Shown here: positions 7,114 to 13,919 of the stretch, piece by piece
Layout: every line of letters starts with the position of its first letter
Position numbering within the stretch: the first letter of the stretch is position 1
Origin: CAZNYN01 sp964422205
Lineage (GTDB): Bacteria; Synergistota; Synergistia; Synergistales; Synergistaceae
NCBI GenBank assembly: GCA_964422205.1
Contig: CAYRAI010000045.1
Coordinates: 1 to 17,589, forward strand
Direction of reading: 5' to 3'
Length of the DNA stretch: 17,589 nt
Notes under the pieces: model-generated
What the model was told of the DNA's origin: nothing
Database searches by the model: none
Seen by the model: only the letters and a program-made list of their open reading frames with translations
Program-made: the position numbers and the translations under genes

Positions 7114-8061
7114 TTACGGAGCTATACCGAGTACATATGTCCAAAACGGTATGGATAAGACTCCCAGAACTGTTGTCGCGGCAACAAGGTCAGCAGCATA
7201 TTCGGCATCCATATCCATCTCTTTTGCCAAAATGAAGCAGTTGACGGCGGAAGGCATGGAGCTGAGCATGACAGTAGCCTGCATAAGAGGACGAGGCACA
7301 GGAAAAATAATCAGCATAACAAACATTATCGCCGGATGAACCAGCAGCTTTATGACAGAATCGGCAAATGTGGACTTAAGCATTTTCAGCAGCTTGCCTA
7401 TTCTGGAAAGGTCGAGAGTTCCACCAAGGGCAAGCAAAGCTACAGCGGTAGCAGCATTACCCATAAGCTTCATGGCCTCATCTGCAAAACCCGGAAGCTT
7501 GTCAAGCCCGGTCAAAGCGAGTGCTATTCCTGCACAGCACGAGATTATAAGGGGATTAAGCGCAAGTTTTCTCAGTATCTTTCCCAGGGCTTCACGGCTC
7601 AGTTTCCCGAAACTGGCAGTCTCTCCTGCCATCACGGAAAAAAGCTGAAATGATATCGTGCTGACTGCCAAATAGACAGAGGCATTGTGAAGCCCGGCAT
7701 CTCCCATGGCAAGGAACATTACCGGAAACCCGAGATATATATTGTTTGAACGGATGCAGGCAAAAGCCGATACAGATATGCGCCTGCCGTCGCCTTTGTG
7801 AAAAAAGAACGCGGCTCCGACCCATGATACGGCTATTGTTAATATATAGCAGATATTCAGCGATAGCAGAAGGTTGGGCTGAGAGAGCACTTCTCTGCCC
7901 GATATAAATGTTGTGCGGAAAAGCAGAGGCGGCAGTATCACCCAGAACAGAGTCTTTGTAAGAGTTTTAATATCATCTCCGCTGTAAAAACCGCGCATGC
8001 GCAGAATATTTCCAGCAGCGATGATGGACATCAGAGGAAGAACCAGAAAAAAGCCGAACAT
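7114..8061 (-). CDS. AEC-family (auxin efflux carrier-like) transporter
   Basis: A 315-residue, very hydrophobic membrane protein of the AEC family in the bile/arsenite/riboflavin transporter superfamily. Bacterial members move malate, malonate, other carboxylates or unknown solutes. About ten helices alternate with short loops. The N-terminal PLMSIIAAGNILRMRG and the FWVILPPLLFRTTF segment with its helix-breaking prolines are typical, as are SNNIYLGFPVMFLA in the middle and the C-terminal MLSSMPSAVNCFILAKEM. The ATG at 8061 is preceded by GAGAGGG 7-8 nt upstream. The gene converges with arcC at a shared terminator and is divergent from the ComEC-like gene across a 28-bp palindrome. The substrate cannot be inferred. 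Confidence 0.9.
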   Translation of the reverse strand: MFGFFLVLPLMSIIAAGNILRMRGFYSGDDIKTLTKTLFWVILPPLLFRTTFISGREVLSQPNLLLSLNICYILTIAVSWVGAAFFFHKGDGRRISVSAFACIRSNNIYLGFPVMFLAMGDAGLHNASVYLAVSTISFQLFSVMAGETASFGKLSREALGKILRKLALNPLIISCCAGIALALTGLDKLPGFADEAMKLMGNAATAVALLALGGTLDLSRIGKLLKMLKSTFADSVIKLLVHPAIMFVMLIIFPVPRPLMQATVMLSSMPSAVNCFILAKEMDMDAEYAADLVAATTVLGVLSIPFWTYVLGIAP

Positions 8062-8083
8062 AAAAACACCCTCTCAAAATACT

Positions 8084-8111
8084 GATAGCATGTATAATTA
8101 TACATGCTATC
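8084..8111. promoter_or_regulatory. Perfect 28-bp palindrome with back-to-back -10 boxes
   Basis: The half-site GATAGCATGTATAA (8084-8097) is followed at once by its exact reverse complement (8098-8111), with no spacer. The centre contains TATAAT on the plus strand (8093-8098) and, overlapping it, TATAAT on the minus strand (8102-8097). It lies between the divergent AEC-family and ComEC-like genes, about 25 nt from each start signal. No good -35 box is seen on either side. The simplest reading is a symmetric divergent promoter that is also an operator for a dimeric regulator binding the arms. Confidence 0.7.
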
Positions 8112-8136
8112 TGAACAAAAATATGGAGGATGTCTC

Positions 8137-9027
8137 TTGGAAAAATTTTCAAAATATAAACTAAAGAACAAATTTTCCTATACTATCCTGCTCATCCTTA
8201 TCTGCGCGGCTCTCTTCAAGTTTGCATATCCATATATCGACGGTACAGGAGAGCTTGAAAGAGGCATTCTCACCTTTCACGCTATAGACGCAGGACAGGG
8301 AGACTCATTCCTCTTTACTTTCCCAGAAGGATCGACAATGCTAGTAGATGCCGGAACGGAAGAGTCCGGAGCAAAAATAGTGAGATACTTAAAAAAAACC
8401 GGAGTTAAGAAGATAGATGTGCTGGCAGCTTCTCACCCCCACTCCGACCACATCGGCGGGATGCAGGAGGTCATGGACAACTTCCCAATAGGCAAAGTAT
8501 GGGACTCAGGCTATAACCACGGCTCAAAGCTGCAGATAAACTTCTACAAACGGATAAAGGCGGAGAACATTCCCTTCGGCAGACCCAAGCGTGGCTTTAC
8601 CGAAAATATTGACGGTGCGGAGGTGGAATTCATAGCGCCTCTGAGCGGACAAAAAGGAATAGGAAGCGATGCCAACAACAACTCATTAGTCTTTCTTGTC
8701 ACATACGGAAATGTGAGTTTCCTGATGACAGGCGATATGGAAAAAGACGAAAGACGCTCGATAAAAAACTTCCCTAAATGTACTGTGCTTAAAGCGCCCC
8801 ACCACGGAAGCTCTAACGGAACAGACAGACTCTTTCTGGCTCAGACAAGGCCTGAGGCTGTTGTAATAAGCTATGAAAGGGGCAACTCTTACGGACATCC
8901 CCATAAAGAAGTAGTCCGCGCCATTAAAAAAGCAGGGATAAGACGATTTGACACAGCAGACGGAAGTCTTTGCCTGCGTACCGACGGCAGAAACTTAACA
9001 TTTCCAAAAGAGAGGCAGATAGATTAG
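8137..9027 (+). CDS. Membrane-anchored ComEC/Rec2-like metallo-beta-lactamase-fold hydrolase
   Basis: A 296-residue protein with one N-terminal hydrophobic anchor (about 15-31) followed by an MBL domain like the C-terminal domain of the DNA-uptake protein ComEC, but without the channel domains. Motifs are DAGQGDSFLF, MLVDAG, the metal site HPHSDHIGG (100-108), SLVFLVTYGNVSFLMTGD, KAPHHGSSNG, and ISYERGNSYGHPH near the end. Stand-alone members of this type are common; most are unproven, and nuclease or phosphodiesterase activity is likely. With the anchor, the domain would face outside. TTG at 8137 is preferred because GGAGG lies 7 nt upstream. The ATG at 8104 falls within the palindrome, at about the expected transcript start, and would place that GGAGG inside the coding sequence. 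A DUF3006 gene follows after 1 nt. Confidence 0.87.
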   Translation: MEKFSKYKLKNKFSYTILLILICAALFKFAYPYIDGTGELERGILTFHAIDAGQGDSFLFTFPEGSTMLVDAGTEESGAKIVRYLKKTGVKKIDVLAASHPHSDHIGGMQEVMDNFPIGKVWDSGYNHGSKLQINFYKRIKAENIPFGRPKRGFTENIDGAEVEFIAPLSGQKGIGSDANNNSLVFLVTYGNVSFLMTGDMEKDERRSIKNFPKCTVLKAPHHGSSNGTDRLFLAQTRPEAVVISYERGNSYGHPHKEVVRAIKKAGIRRFDTADGSLCLRTDGRNLTFPKERQID

Positions 9028-9028
9028 C

Positions 9029-9253
9029 ATGAGGAACAAATCAACCTCGGCATTTATAGATTCTATAGAATTTGGCATGTGCAGACTGCTTCTCGGAGAT
9101 GAAAGCTTTCCGATAACAATTCCCGCAAAATTTATTCCTGACGGACTGTCGGAGGGAGAGCAGGTGAACATAATTTTTGTGTCTGCCCCCGAGGCAAAAA
9201 AAGAAAAACGTGATGAAGTAGAGGATTTACTGCGCGGTTTTGAAGAAAATTAA
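9029..9253 (+). CDS. DUF3006 domain-containing protein
   Basis: A 74-residue acidic protein of the DUF3006 type. The order is typical: FIDSIEFGMCRLLLGDE (an R-E-x-x-A-V-L-like strand pair), PITIPAKFIPDGLSEGEQV, then a charged tail. The fold is probably a small beta barrel, with function unknown. The ATG lies 1 nt after the stop of the ComEC-like MBL gene, and AGAGAGG in the MBL tail may serve as a distant ribosome site, so the pair is translationally coupled. DUF3006 genes are commonly found beside stand-alone ComEC-like MBL genes, which supports both calls. No signal peptide or transmembrane segment is seen. Confidence 0.8.
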   Translation: MRNKSTSAFIDSIEFGMCRLLLGDESFPITIPAKFIPDGLSEGEQVNIIFVSAPEAKKEKRDEVEDLLRGFEEN

Positions 9254-9295
9254 ATATAAATATAGTAAAATAGTGTAGAATTTACATTAAGTACG

Positions 9296-9340
9296 TTATG
9301 CCGCTGCGGTAGGAAATACATTCACGATTTTTTGGCATAA
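9296..9340 (+). promoter_or_regulatory. Inverted repeat in the leader of the first cyclase gene
   Basis: TTATGCC (9296-9302) and GGCATAA (9334-9340) form a perfect 7-bp stem around 31 nt, with a competing small CCG/CGG hairpin at 9301-9309. It ends about 10 nt before the ribosome site GAGGG of the GGDEF gene. It does not match the conserved core of c-di-GMP-I or c-di-GMP-II riboswitches that I can recall. The rest of the gap (9254-9361) is AT-rich; only a weak TTGAAG-15-TATAGT pair at 9240-9266 was seen as a promoter candidate. Confidence 0.3.
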
Positions 9341-9361
9341 AATAACATCGAGGGCTTATGG

Positions 9362-12300
9362 ATGAAAATAAGAAAACTGACTTCTAATATCAAAATATAT
9401 TTAGCCTCCTTGGTGGCTATCATCTTTTTTATGCTCTTTTTTTTCCAGTATTTTTCTGAAACCCTTCGTTTGGCAGCCATTAAAGAGGAAGAGAAACAAA
9501 TGTACTATATTTCCGATTTTTCGGCAAATGTGGTAAAAAACAGGATAGATCAATACATTAGATTTATGAGGACATCAGCCGGGTATATCGCGTCAATTAA
9601 CTTCGACAGGGAAAAATCGGCCTATTTTCTGCGGCAAGTATCCCAAAGCACGGATTTTAAATATATGGAAATCGTCTTTGCAGGTGAAGAGTCCGCACCG
9701 ACAGAGAATAATATTTTCTCGGAACGAAAGCGGAAAATATACTCTACACTCAGAATAGACACAATGTCTATAGACGGGAAAGATTATCTTCAATTTTCAT
9801 ATCCGATAACACAATATGGTACAGTCAAAGCGCAGATAATCGGATATATAGACGCAAAGGAATCGCTTGACACCAACAGCGGCAATATATTTATGGGGAG
9901 GGCGGGAATCATCTATTTCCGCTCAACCGGTGAATACCTCTTCGCACAGAACAAGACAAAAGAACTTGGCGCAGGCACAAACATTTTGAGCTTTATACAG
10001 GAGAAAAAAGACAAAATCTCCGTGCCTCTGGAAAAGCTCATTAACGCCATATCCAGCAGACAGAGAATGACAGTAGCTTTTGACGCTACATCGGGCATAC
10101 GCTTTGCCCACATAAAACCCGTCGGAATAGCGGACTGGTACATCGGAATCTTTCTGCCATCCGATATATTTGTGGGCAGAGTTTCGTCCGTAAGACAACA
10201 TACGGTAAAACTCCTCGGCAGCATAGGCATGATCCTCTTGCTATTTGTCCTCTATATTATGTATATAGAAAGCAAATCCCTTAAAGAGATACAAATGACA
10301 AAACAAACGGCAGATAATCTTGTTGCCAGCATCCCAGGCGGTGTCTACAGATGCAGAGCCGATAAGGAATTTACATATGAACTGGTCAGCCGCGGTTTAG
10401 CGGAAATTGCGGGATACGCCACTCCTGCTGAACTCATAGAACAGCACGGAGGCAGCTTTTGGAACAGCATAATAACAGAAGACAGAATGCTGACTCGCGC
10501 ATCCATCATGAGCCGCCTGCGCAGGGACGGACGATTTGAAACGGTCTACCGCATGAAAAAAAAGAACGGAGACCTTATATATGCGCTTTGCAAAGGCGGA
10601 ATAATAGAAGAAGAGAACGGAAATAAATCTGTGTGCGCTGTGATAATAGATATAACAGAGACACAGAAGACCATTGAAAAACTGCTTATAAGTGAGGGCA
10701 AATACAAGGCTGCCATATCTCAGGCCGATATATATGTGTCGGAATACGACCCTGCAACAGACATTTTAACCTCCTCCGAAAGGGCCGCCGAAAAACTTTC
10801 CGTAGCGCCAATCATCAAAAACTTGAAAGAAGAGCTAAACAACAAAGTGACTGAAAAGCACGCAGACTCCAAAGATATCGAAATATACAAAGACGCGCTT
10901 CTCAAAACCGTTAGGACGAAAGAACAGGGCACATGCTTCTACTCTCTGACCTCATCAGACGGCAAAAAGCGCCATATGAAGACAACTTTCACTCACGTCG
11001 AGGATGATAAAGGCGAGCTGATAAAAATCATAGGAATCTCGGAAGACATTACTGCTTTTAAAAATGCCGAGCTAAGGTACGCCGAAACACAGAAATACAA
11101 AGACACAATTGCAAAACTGTATGAGCGCATATACGAATACAACATAACAAAGGACACTGTGGTTCTGGGCGGGGAGAATTACGTAAATCATGCAATGCCC
11201 AAGGAAATTAACCTACGTGATGTCAGAGAATCTTTTGTAAAACGGTATGTACACCCAGACGACAGACAATTTATACTTAACATACTCTCTGTGCAGGGGG
11301 CCGAAGAGTACCTTAAAAGAAATATGTCCGAATTGGACTATGATTATAGATGCAAGATGGACTCAATGTCAGACATATACACATGGAAAGCGGCTCACAT
11401 TTCTATTTTCGTTGACCCATCAGACAGATCCGTCCATACTACTTGGTTTGTAAAAGATATAACAGAGACAATGACTCACAAAAAGCAGCTTCTCTATCAG
11501 GCAGAGAGAGACCTGCTGACAGGTCTTTACAATAAAACCCTGACTGAAGAAAAAATAAAAGAAATTATCCGGAGCACCCCAGAAGGACGCTACTCTTTTA
11601 TAATGATCGACATTGATAATTTCAAAACGGTAAACGACACAATGGGACACCTTTACGGCGATACAGTTATAACAGAATGCGCAAAAATAATATCAGAATT
11701 TTTTGAAGCGACAGACATCAAAGGCAGAACAGGTGGAGACGAATTTATCATATTTGCGGAAGAACGCAGCGATAAAGATGGCGAAATCAAGACCGCTGCC
11801 CTAAGCGATGCACTAACCGCAATGTTCATCGAGGAACCCTTACCCATATCGATATCTGTAAGCTGCGGCATATCGTACTATCCGGCTGACGGTCAAAGCT
11901 TTGAAACCCTTTACAACAAGGCGGACATAGCTCTCTACCATTCAAAAGATCATGGAAAGAACCACATAAGCATATACACAAGCTCTATGGGAGAATTTTT
12001 GTCCAGACAACAGCAGATACCGACTCCGAAAAGCCAAGAGAAAAAATTAAAATTGCAAGACTCGTCACATATCATTTTTAAGACTCTCTGCTCAGCAAAA
12101 GACACTGAAAAAGAGATGCAATCTTCTCTGGCTGTTCTTTCTGCGCAGTATGGTTTTACAACAATTCACATATTCTTAAAAAACCGTGACGAAGACAACA
12201 CATGCACAGAAATTTTCAGTTGGACAAAAGAGAATAGCATCGCGAGCCGCAGCGAATACGAATCTGCTCTTAAAAAGTCTGCTAAGCAGCTGTTTGCTTT

Positions 12301-12871
12301 ACTGGATAATTCAAACAACGTACATCTAGTCGAACAGGATGATTTTCCTGCCGGGAGCGGATGTGGAGCACTGATTATAGGAAATATAGTCGCCTCAATT
12401 AGGGAATACGGTGAGCTGAAAGGTTTCACCTGCATAGGAGGAGGTGCAATCGATTCTCTCTCTTCCGACGAGATAAAGGAGCTCTCACTCTCTGTCCAGA
12501 TTCTCTCCGTCTTTATGCAGAGAGAGCAATACTACAGGAGACGAAATGCCAAGATCGAGAGGCTGAAAAAATCAATTCGCGAATCAAAGGGAAAAATATA
12601 CATAGTGGATGCCGATACAAACGAAATCCTTTACTCAAATATGTGTAGCTACGAGGCAGACGATGCCGACTCTCATCTGCCTTGCTACAGAATGATATAT
12701 GGTCTTGATTCACAATGCTCCGACTGCATACTAAAAAAATATCCGGATGAAAACATACACACATCGGAAAATATATCTGTATCACAGAACAGCAAAAGAG
12801 TAATTCTTGCAATGCCGTTCAGGTTCTATAACGAAAAAAACACGTACTTTGTAACATGTGTCGATCTTTAA
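9362..12871 (+). CDS. Membrane diguanylate cyclase 1 (Cache-like sensor, PAS x3, GGDEF, GAF-like, Cys module)
   Basis: A 1169-residue inner-membrane signalling enzyme predicted to make c-di-GMP from two GTP. Order: TM1 (12-31); an extracytoplasmic ~250-residue region ending in HIKPVGIADWYIGIFLP, a dCache-like pattern; TM2 (about 284-302); PAS-like regions at about 317-436, 440-570 and 573-712; GGDEF domain about 712-878. The active-site GGDEF is intact at 791-795, in RTGGDEFIIF, with DIDNFKTVND upstream. The inhibitory I-site has E782 in place of arginine (EATD for RxxD), so product feedback is probably weak. A GAF-like region (about 905-1060) and a C-terminal PAS-like piece with C1108-x10-C1119-x2-C1122 follow. 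ATG at 9362 has GAGGG 7 nt upstream; an overlapping ATG at 9358 gives only 9 codons. gpt follows after 24 nt. No EAL or HD-GYP domain is present. Confidence 0.92.
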   Translation: MKIRKLTSNIKIYLASLVAIIFFMLFFFQYFSETLRLAAIKEEEKQMYYISDFSANVVKNRIDQYIRFMRTSAGYIASINFDREKSAYFLRQVSQSTDFKYMEIVFAGEESAPTENNIFSERKRKIYSTLRIDTMSIDGKDYLQFSYPITQYGTVKAQIIGYIDAKESLDTNSGNIFMGRAGIIYFRSTGEYLFAQNKTKELGAGTNILSFIQEKKDKISVPLEKLINAISSRQRMTVAFDATSGIRFAHIKPVGIADWYIGIFLPSDIFVGRVSSVRQHTVKLLGSIGMILLLFVLYIMYIESKSLKEIQMTKQTADNLVASIPGGVYRCRADKEFTYELVSRGLAEIAGYATPAELIEQHGGSFWNSIITEDRMLTRASIMSRLRRDGRFETVYRMKKKNGDLIYALCKGGIIEEENGNKSVCAVIIDITETQKTIEKLLISEGKYKAAISQADIYVSEYDPATDILTSSERAAEKLSVAPIIKNLKEELNNKVTEKHADSKDIEIYKDALLKTVRTKEQGTCFYSLTSSDGKKRHMKTTFTHVEDDKGELIKIIGISEDITAFKNAELRYAETQKYKDTIAKLYERIYEYNITKDTVVLGGENYVNHAMPKEINLRDVRESFVKRYVHPDDRQFILNILSVQGAEEYLKRNMSELDYDYRCKMDSMSDIYTWKAAHISIFVDPSDRSVHTTWFVKDITETMTHKKQLLYQAERDLLTGLYNKTLTEEKIKEIIRSTPEGRYSFIMIDIDNFKTVNDTMGHLYGDTVITECAKIISEFFEATDIKGRTGGDEFIIFAEERSDKDGEIKTAALSDALTAMFIEEPLPISISVSCGISYYPADGQSFETLYNKADIALYHSKDHGKNHISIYTSSMGEFLSRQQQIPTPKSQEKKLKLQDSSHIIFKTLCSAKDTEKEMQSSLAVLSAQYGFTTIHIFLKNRDEDNTCTEIFSWTKENSIASRSEYESALKKSAKQLFALLDNSNNVHLVEQDDFPAGSGCGALIIGNIVASIREYGELKGFTCIGGGAIDSLSSDEIKELSLSVQILSVFMQREQYYRRRNAKIERLKKSIRESKGKIYIVDADTNEILYSNMCSYEADDADSHLPCYRMIYGLDSQCSDCILKKYPDENIHTSENISVSQNSKRVILAMPFRFYNEKNTYFVTCVDL

Positions 12872-12895
12872 ATAAAAATTGAGAGGAAGATAATT

Positions 12896-13390
12896 ATGAC
12901 AGACACAACAGCCAGATACAACAAAAACTACCCTGTTCCATGGGAACAGCTTCAGCGCGACTGCAGAGCTCTGGCATGGAAGCTTTTGGACATAAGAAAA
13001 GATTGGAGCAGACTCGTAGCTGTAGCAAGAGGAGGACTTGTTCCGGCCGCAATAATAGCAAGAGAGCTTGATATACATCTGGTCGACACTGTCTGCATCT
13101 CCAGCTACACAATAAGGGAACAAAAAAACGCAAGCATACTTAAAAGGCCGGACCTCGCAGGAGTAGACGACTCATGGCTTATAATCGACGATCTCGTCGA
13201 CACGGGAAAAACAGCTCAGATTGTAAGAGACATGTTTGTAGGAGCCCACTTTGCCACAGTCTATGCGAAGCCGGAGGGACGCCCCATGGTTGACACATTC
13301 GTCACAGAAGTAAGCCAGGATACATGGGTGCTCTTCCCGTGGGACACAGCATCTGCAACATCATTTATCCCTCCAATTATTAATATGTAA
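12896..13390 (+). CDS. gpt: Xanthine-guanine phosphoribosyltransferase (Gpt-like)
   Basis: A 164-residue type I phosphoribosyltransferase that turns guanine or xanthine plus PRPP into GMP or XMP. It resembles the E. coli Gpt sequence along its length (VARGGLVPAAIIARELDI, VDTVCISSY, AKPEGRPMVDTFV, SQDTWVLFPWD), and is about 12 residues longer, mainly at the N terminus. The PRPP loop IIDDLVDTGKTA starts at residue 96, with the acidic pair D98-D99. GAGAGGAAG lies 6-7 nt upstream of the ATG. It begins 24 nt after the first cyclase gene with no promoter or terminator between, so both are probably on one mRNA. A strong terminator follows at 13399. Salvage of guanine raises the GMP/GTP pool, which is the precursor of c-di-GMP. 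Confidence 0.93.
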   Translation: MTDTTARYNKNYPVPWEQLQRDCRALAWKLLDIRKDWSRLVAVARGGLVPAAIIARELDIHLVDTVCISSYTIREQKNASILKRPDLAGVDDSWLIIDDLVDTGKTAQIVRDMFVGAHFATVYAKPEGRPMVDTFVTEVSQDTWVLFPWDTASATSFIPPIINM

Positions 13391-13398
13391 AAAATATA

Positions 13399-13453
13399 CA
13401 TAAAGTCAAATCTCCGCGGTTGTGGCTGCGGTTATTTGACTTTATGCATTTTT
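13399..13453 (+). terminator. Rho-independent terminator of the cyclase 1-gpt unit
   Basis: A 13-bp perfect stem (13399-13411 with 13434-13446, arm CATAAAGTCAAAT) is topped, after a 2-nt internal mismatch, by CCGC/GCGG. CATTTTT follows the stem. It begins 8 nt after the gpt stop. The 3' arm also contains the -35 hexamer of the next promoter (see 13436-13463). Confidence 0.85.
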
Positions 13454-13463
13454 CGTGTATAAT
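13436..13463 (+). promoter_or_regulatory. Sigma70-type promoter of the 42-residue small gene
   Basis: TTGACT (13436-13441) is followed after 16 nt by a perfect TATAAT (13458-13463). The predicted start near 13470 leaves a leader of about 43 nt before the small gene. The -35 lies inside the 3' arm of the gpt terminator, so terminator and promoter share bases. Confidence 0.8.
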
Positions 13464-13500
13464 GACTTGTTTGGTGGCATAGATCCACAAATATTTATAT

Positions 13501-13509
13501 GGAGGTGAT
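13501..13509 (+). promoter_or_regulatory. Near-complete anti-SD complement before the small gene
   Basis: GGAGGTGAT matches nine bases of the expected Shine-Dalgarno complement to the 16S 3' end (AAGGAGGTGATC). It lies 3 nt from its last base, or 7 nt from its GGAGG core, to the ATG at 13513. This is the strongest ribosome site in the window and is the main reason for believing the short gene. Confidence 0.85.
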
Positions 13510-13512
13510 TTA

Positions 13513-13641
13513 ATGAGCAATAAGTTAGTGTACATTTCGGGCATTCCTTACTGGATGACTCCCGAAGGACGTTTCATGAACGTAGAAATCATGGACGGGA
13601 TGCCGGTAGAGCATATTATCATGCGCGGCGCAGCAAAATAA
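13513..13641 (+). CDS. 42-residue small protein, unknown function
   Basis: The ATG at 13513 opens a 42-codon frame ending in TAA at 13639-13641. The peptide starts MSNKLVYISGIPYWMTPEGR and ends with PVEHIIMRGAAK. It is rich in methionine (six, including the start), has one tryptophan and no cysteine, no signal peptide, no membrane segment and only weak hydrophobic character. I do not recognise a family. It has its own TTGACT-16-TATAAT promoter just after the gpt terminator and the strongest Shine-Dalgarno in the window. Downstream are 322 nt without a gene apart from the short leader frame, holding an RNA hairpin (13701-13753). No obvious terminator follows the stop; a T-run after CCACCGGGG at 13663-13667 has no clear stem. 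A small regulator or a translation-coupled peptide is possible. Confidence 0.75.
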   Translation: MSNKLVYISGIPYWMTPEGRFMNVEIMDGMPVEHIIMRGAAK

Positions 13642-13700
13642 CTTAACACATACGCACCACCGGGGTTTTTAAACAAGTAATTTTAAAGATTCACATACAA

Positions 13701-13753
13701 GCACAGGTTCATGAGGAATAAAATAGTTTAACAAACTTCCTATGAACCGGTGC
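13701..13753 (+). ncRNA. Candidate structured RNA (long imperfect hairpin)
   Basis: GCAC (13701-13704), GGTTCAT (13706-13712) and AGGAA (13714-13718) pair in order with TTCCT (13737-13741), ATGAACC (13742-13748) and GTGC (13750-13753). This gives 16 base pairs, interrupted by one A-G mismatch and one bulged G, around an 18-nt A/T-rich loop. CACCGG at about 13657-13662 could instead pair with CCGGTG at 13747-13752, so an alternative fold exists. It follows the 42-residue gene and precedes the cyclase 2 promoter, and may be part of the small gene's 3' UTR or a small RNA. It does not match a riboswitch I know. Confidence 0.4.
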
Positions 13754-13769
13754 CGTGGGGCCTTAAACC

Positions 13770-13799
13770 ATCTTATCTCACATCTCATTTAAGATTTTT
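13770..13799 (+). terminator. Weak terminator-like hairpin
   Basis: ATCTTA (13770-13775) pairs with TAAGAT (13790-13795) around 14 nt, and the stem is followed by a short T-run. The stem is AT-rich and only 6 bp, so termination may be poor. It would close the transcript of the 42-residue gene and the hairpin RNA before the cyclase 2 promoter. From 13800 to 13860 I see only AT-rich sequence. Confidence 0.35.
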
Positions 13800-13842
13800 C
13801 ATATTATCACATTTCAATATAAATTTCAGTTCATATTAATTA

Positions 13843-13870
13843 TTTAGCTAACCTCTTTTCGTTGTATAAT
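13843..13870 (+). promoter_or_regulatory. Probable promoter of cyclase 2
   Basis: A perfect TATAAT at 13865-13870, preceded by TTG, has only a poor -35 match (TTTAGC at 13843-13848, 16-nt spacer). The predicted start near 13877 gives a leader of about 85 nt containing a strong GGAGG (13905-13909) that lies far from the cyclase start but 10 nt from a short leader frame. The weak -35 suggests help from an activator. Confidence 0.5.
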
Positions 13871-13919
13871 AACATGCATAGTCAAAAGTAATTTTTATAC
13901 AGATGGAGGAAGAGTTCAA

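Noticed and set aside
8104..8136. ATG start at 8104 for the ComEC-like protein
   Set aside because: It lies inside the palindrome at about the predicted transcript start, and the GGAGG before TTG 8137 would be coding. The shorter form is favoured, though not proven.
9254..9361. c-di-GMP riboswitch before cyclase 1 (and in 13642-13963 before cyclase 2)
   Set aside because: Neither the GEMM-I core nor the class II conserved segments can be recognised; only unrelated hairpins are seen.
13865..13877. ACATGC just after TATAAT at the cyclase 2 promoter, as in the 28-bp palindrome arms
   Set aside because: A six-base match at different spacing (1 nt against 3 nt) and without the inverted copy is likely chance.
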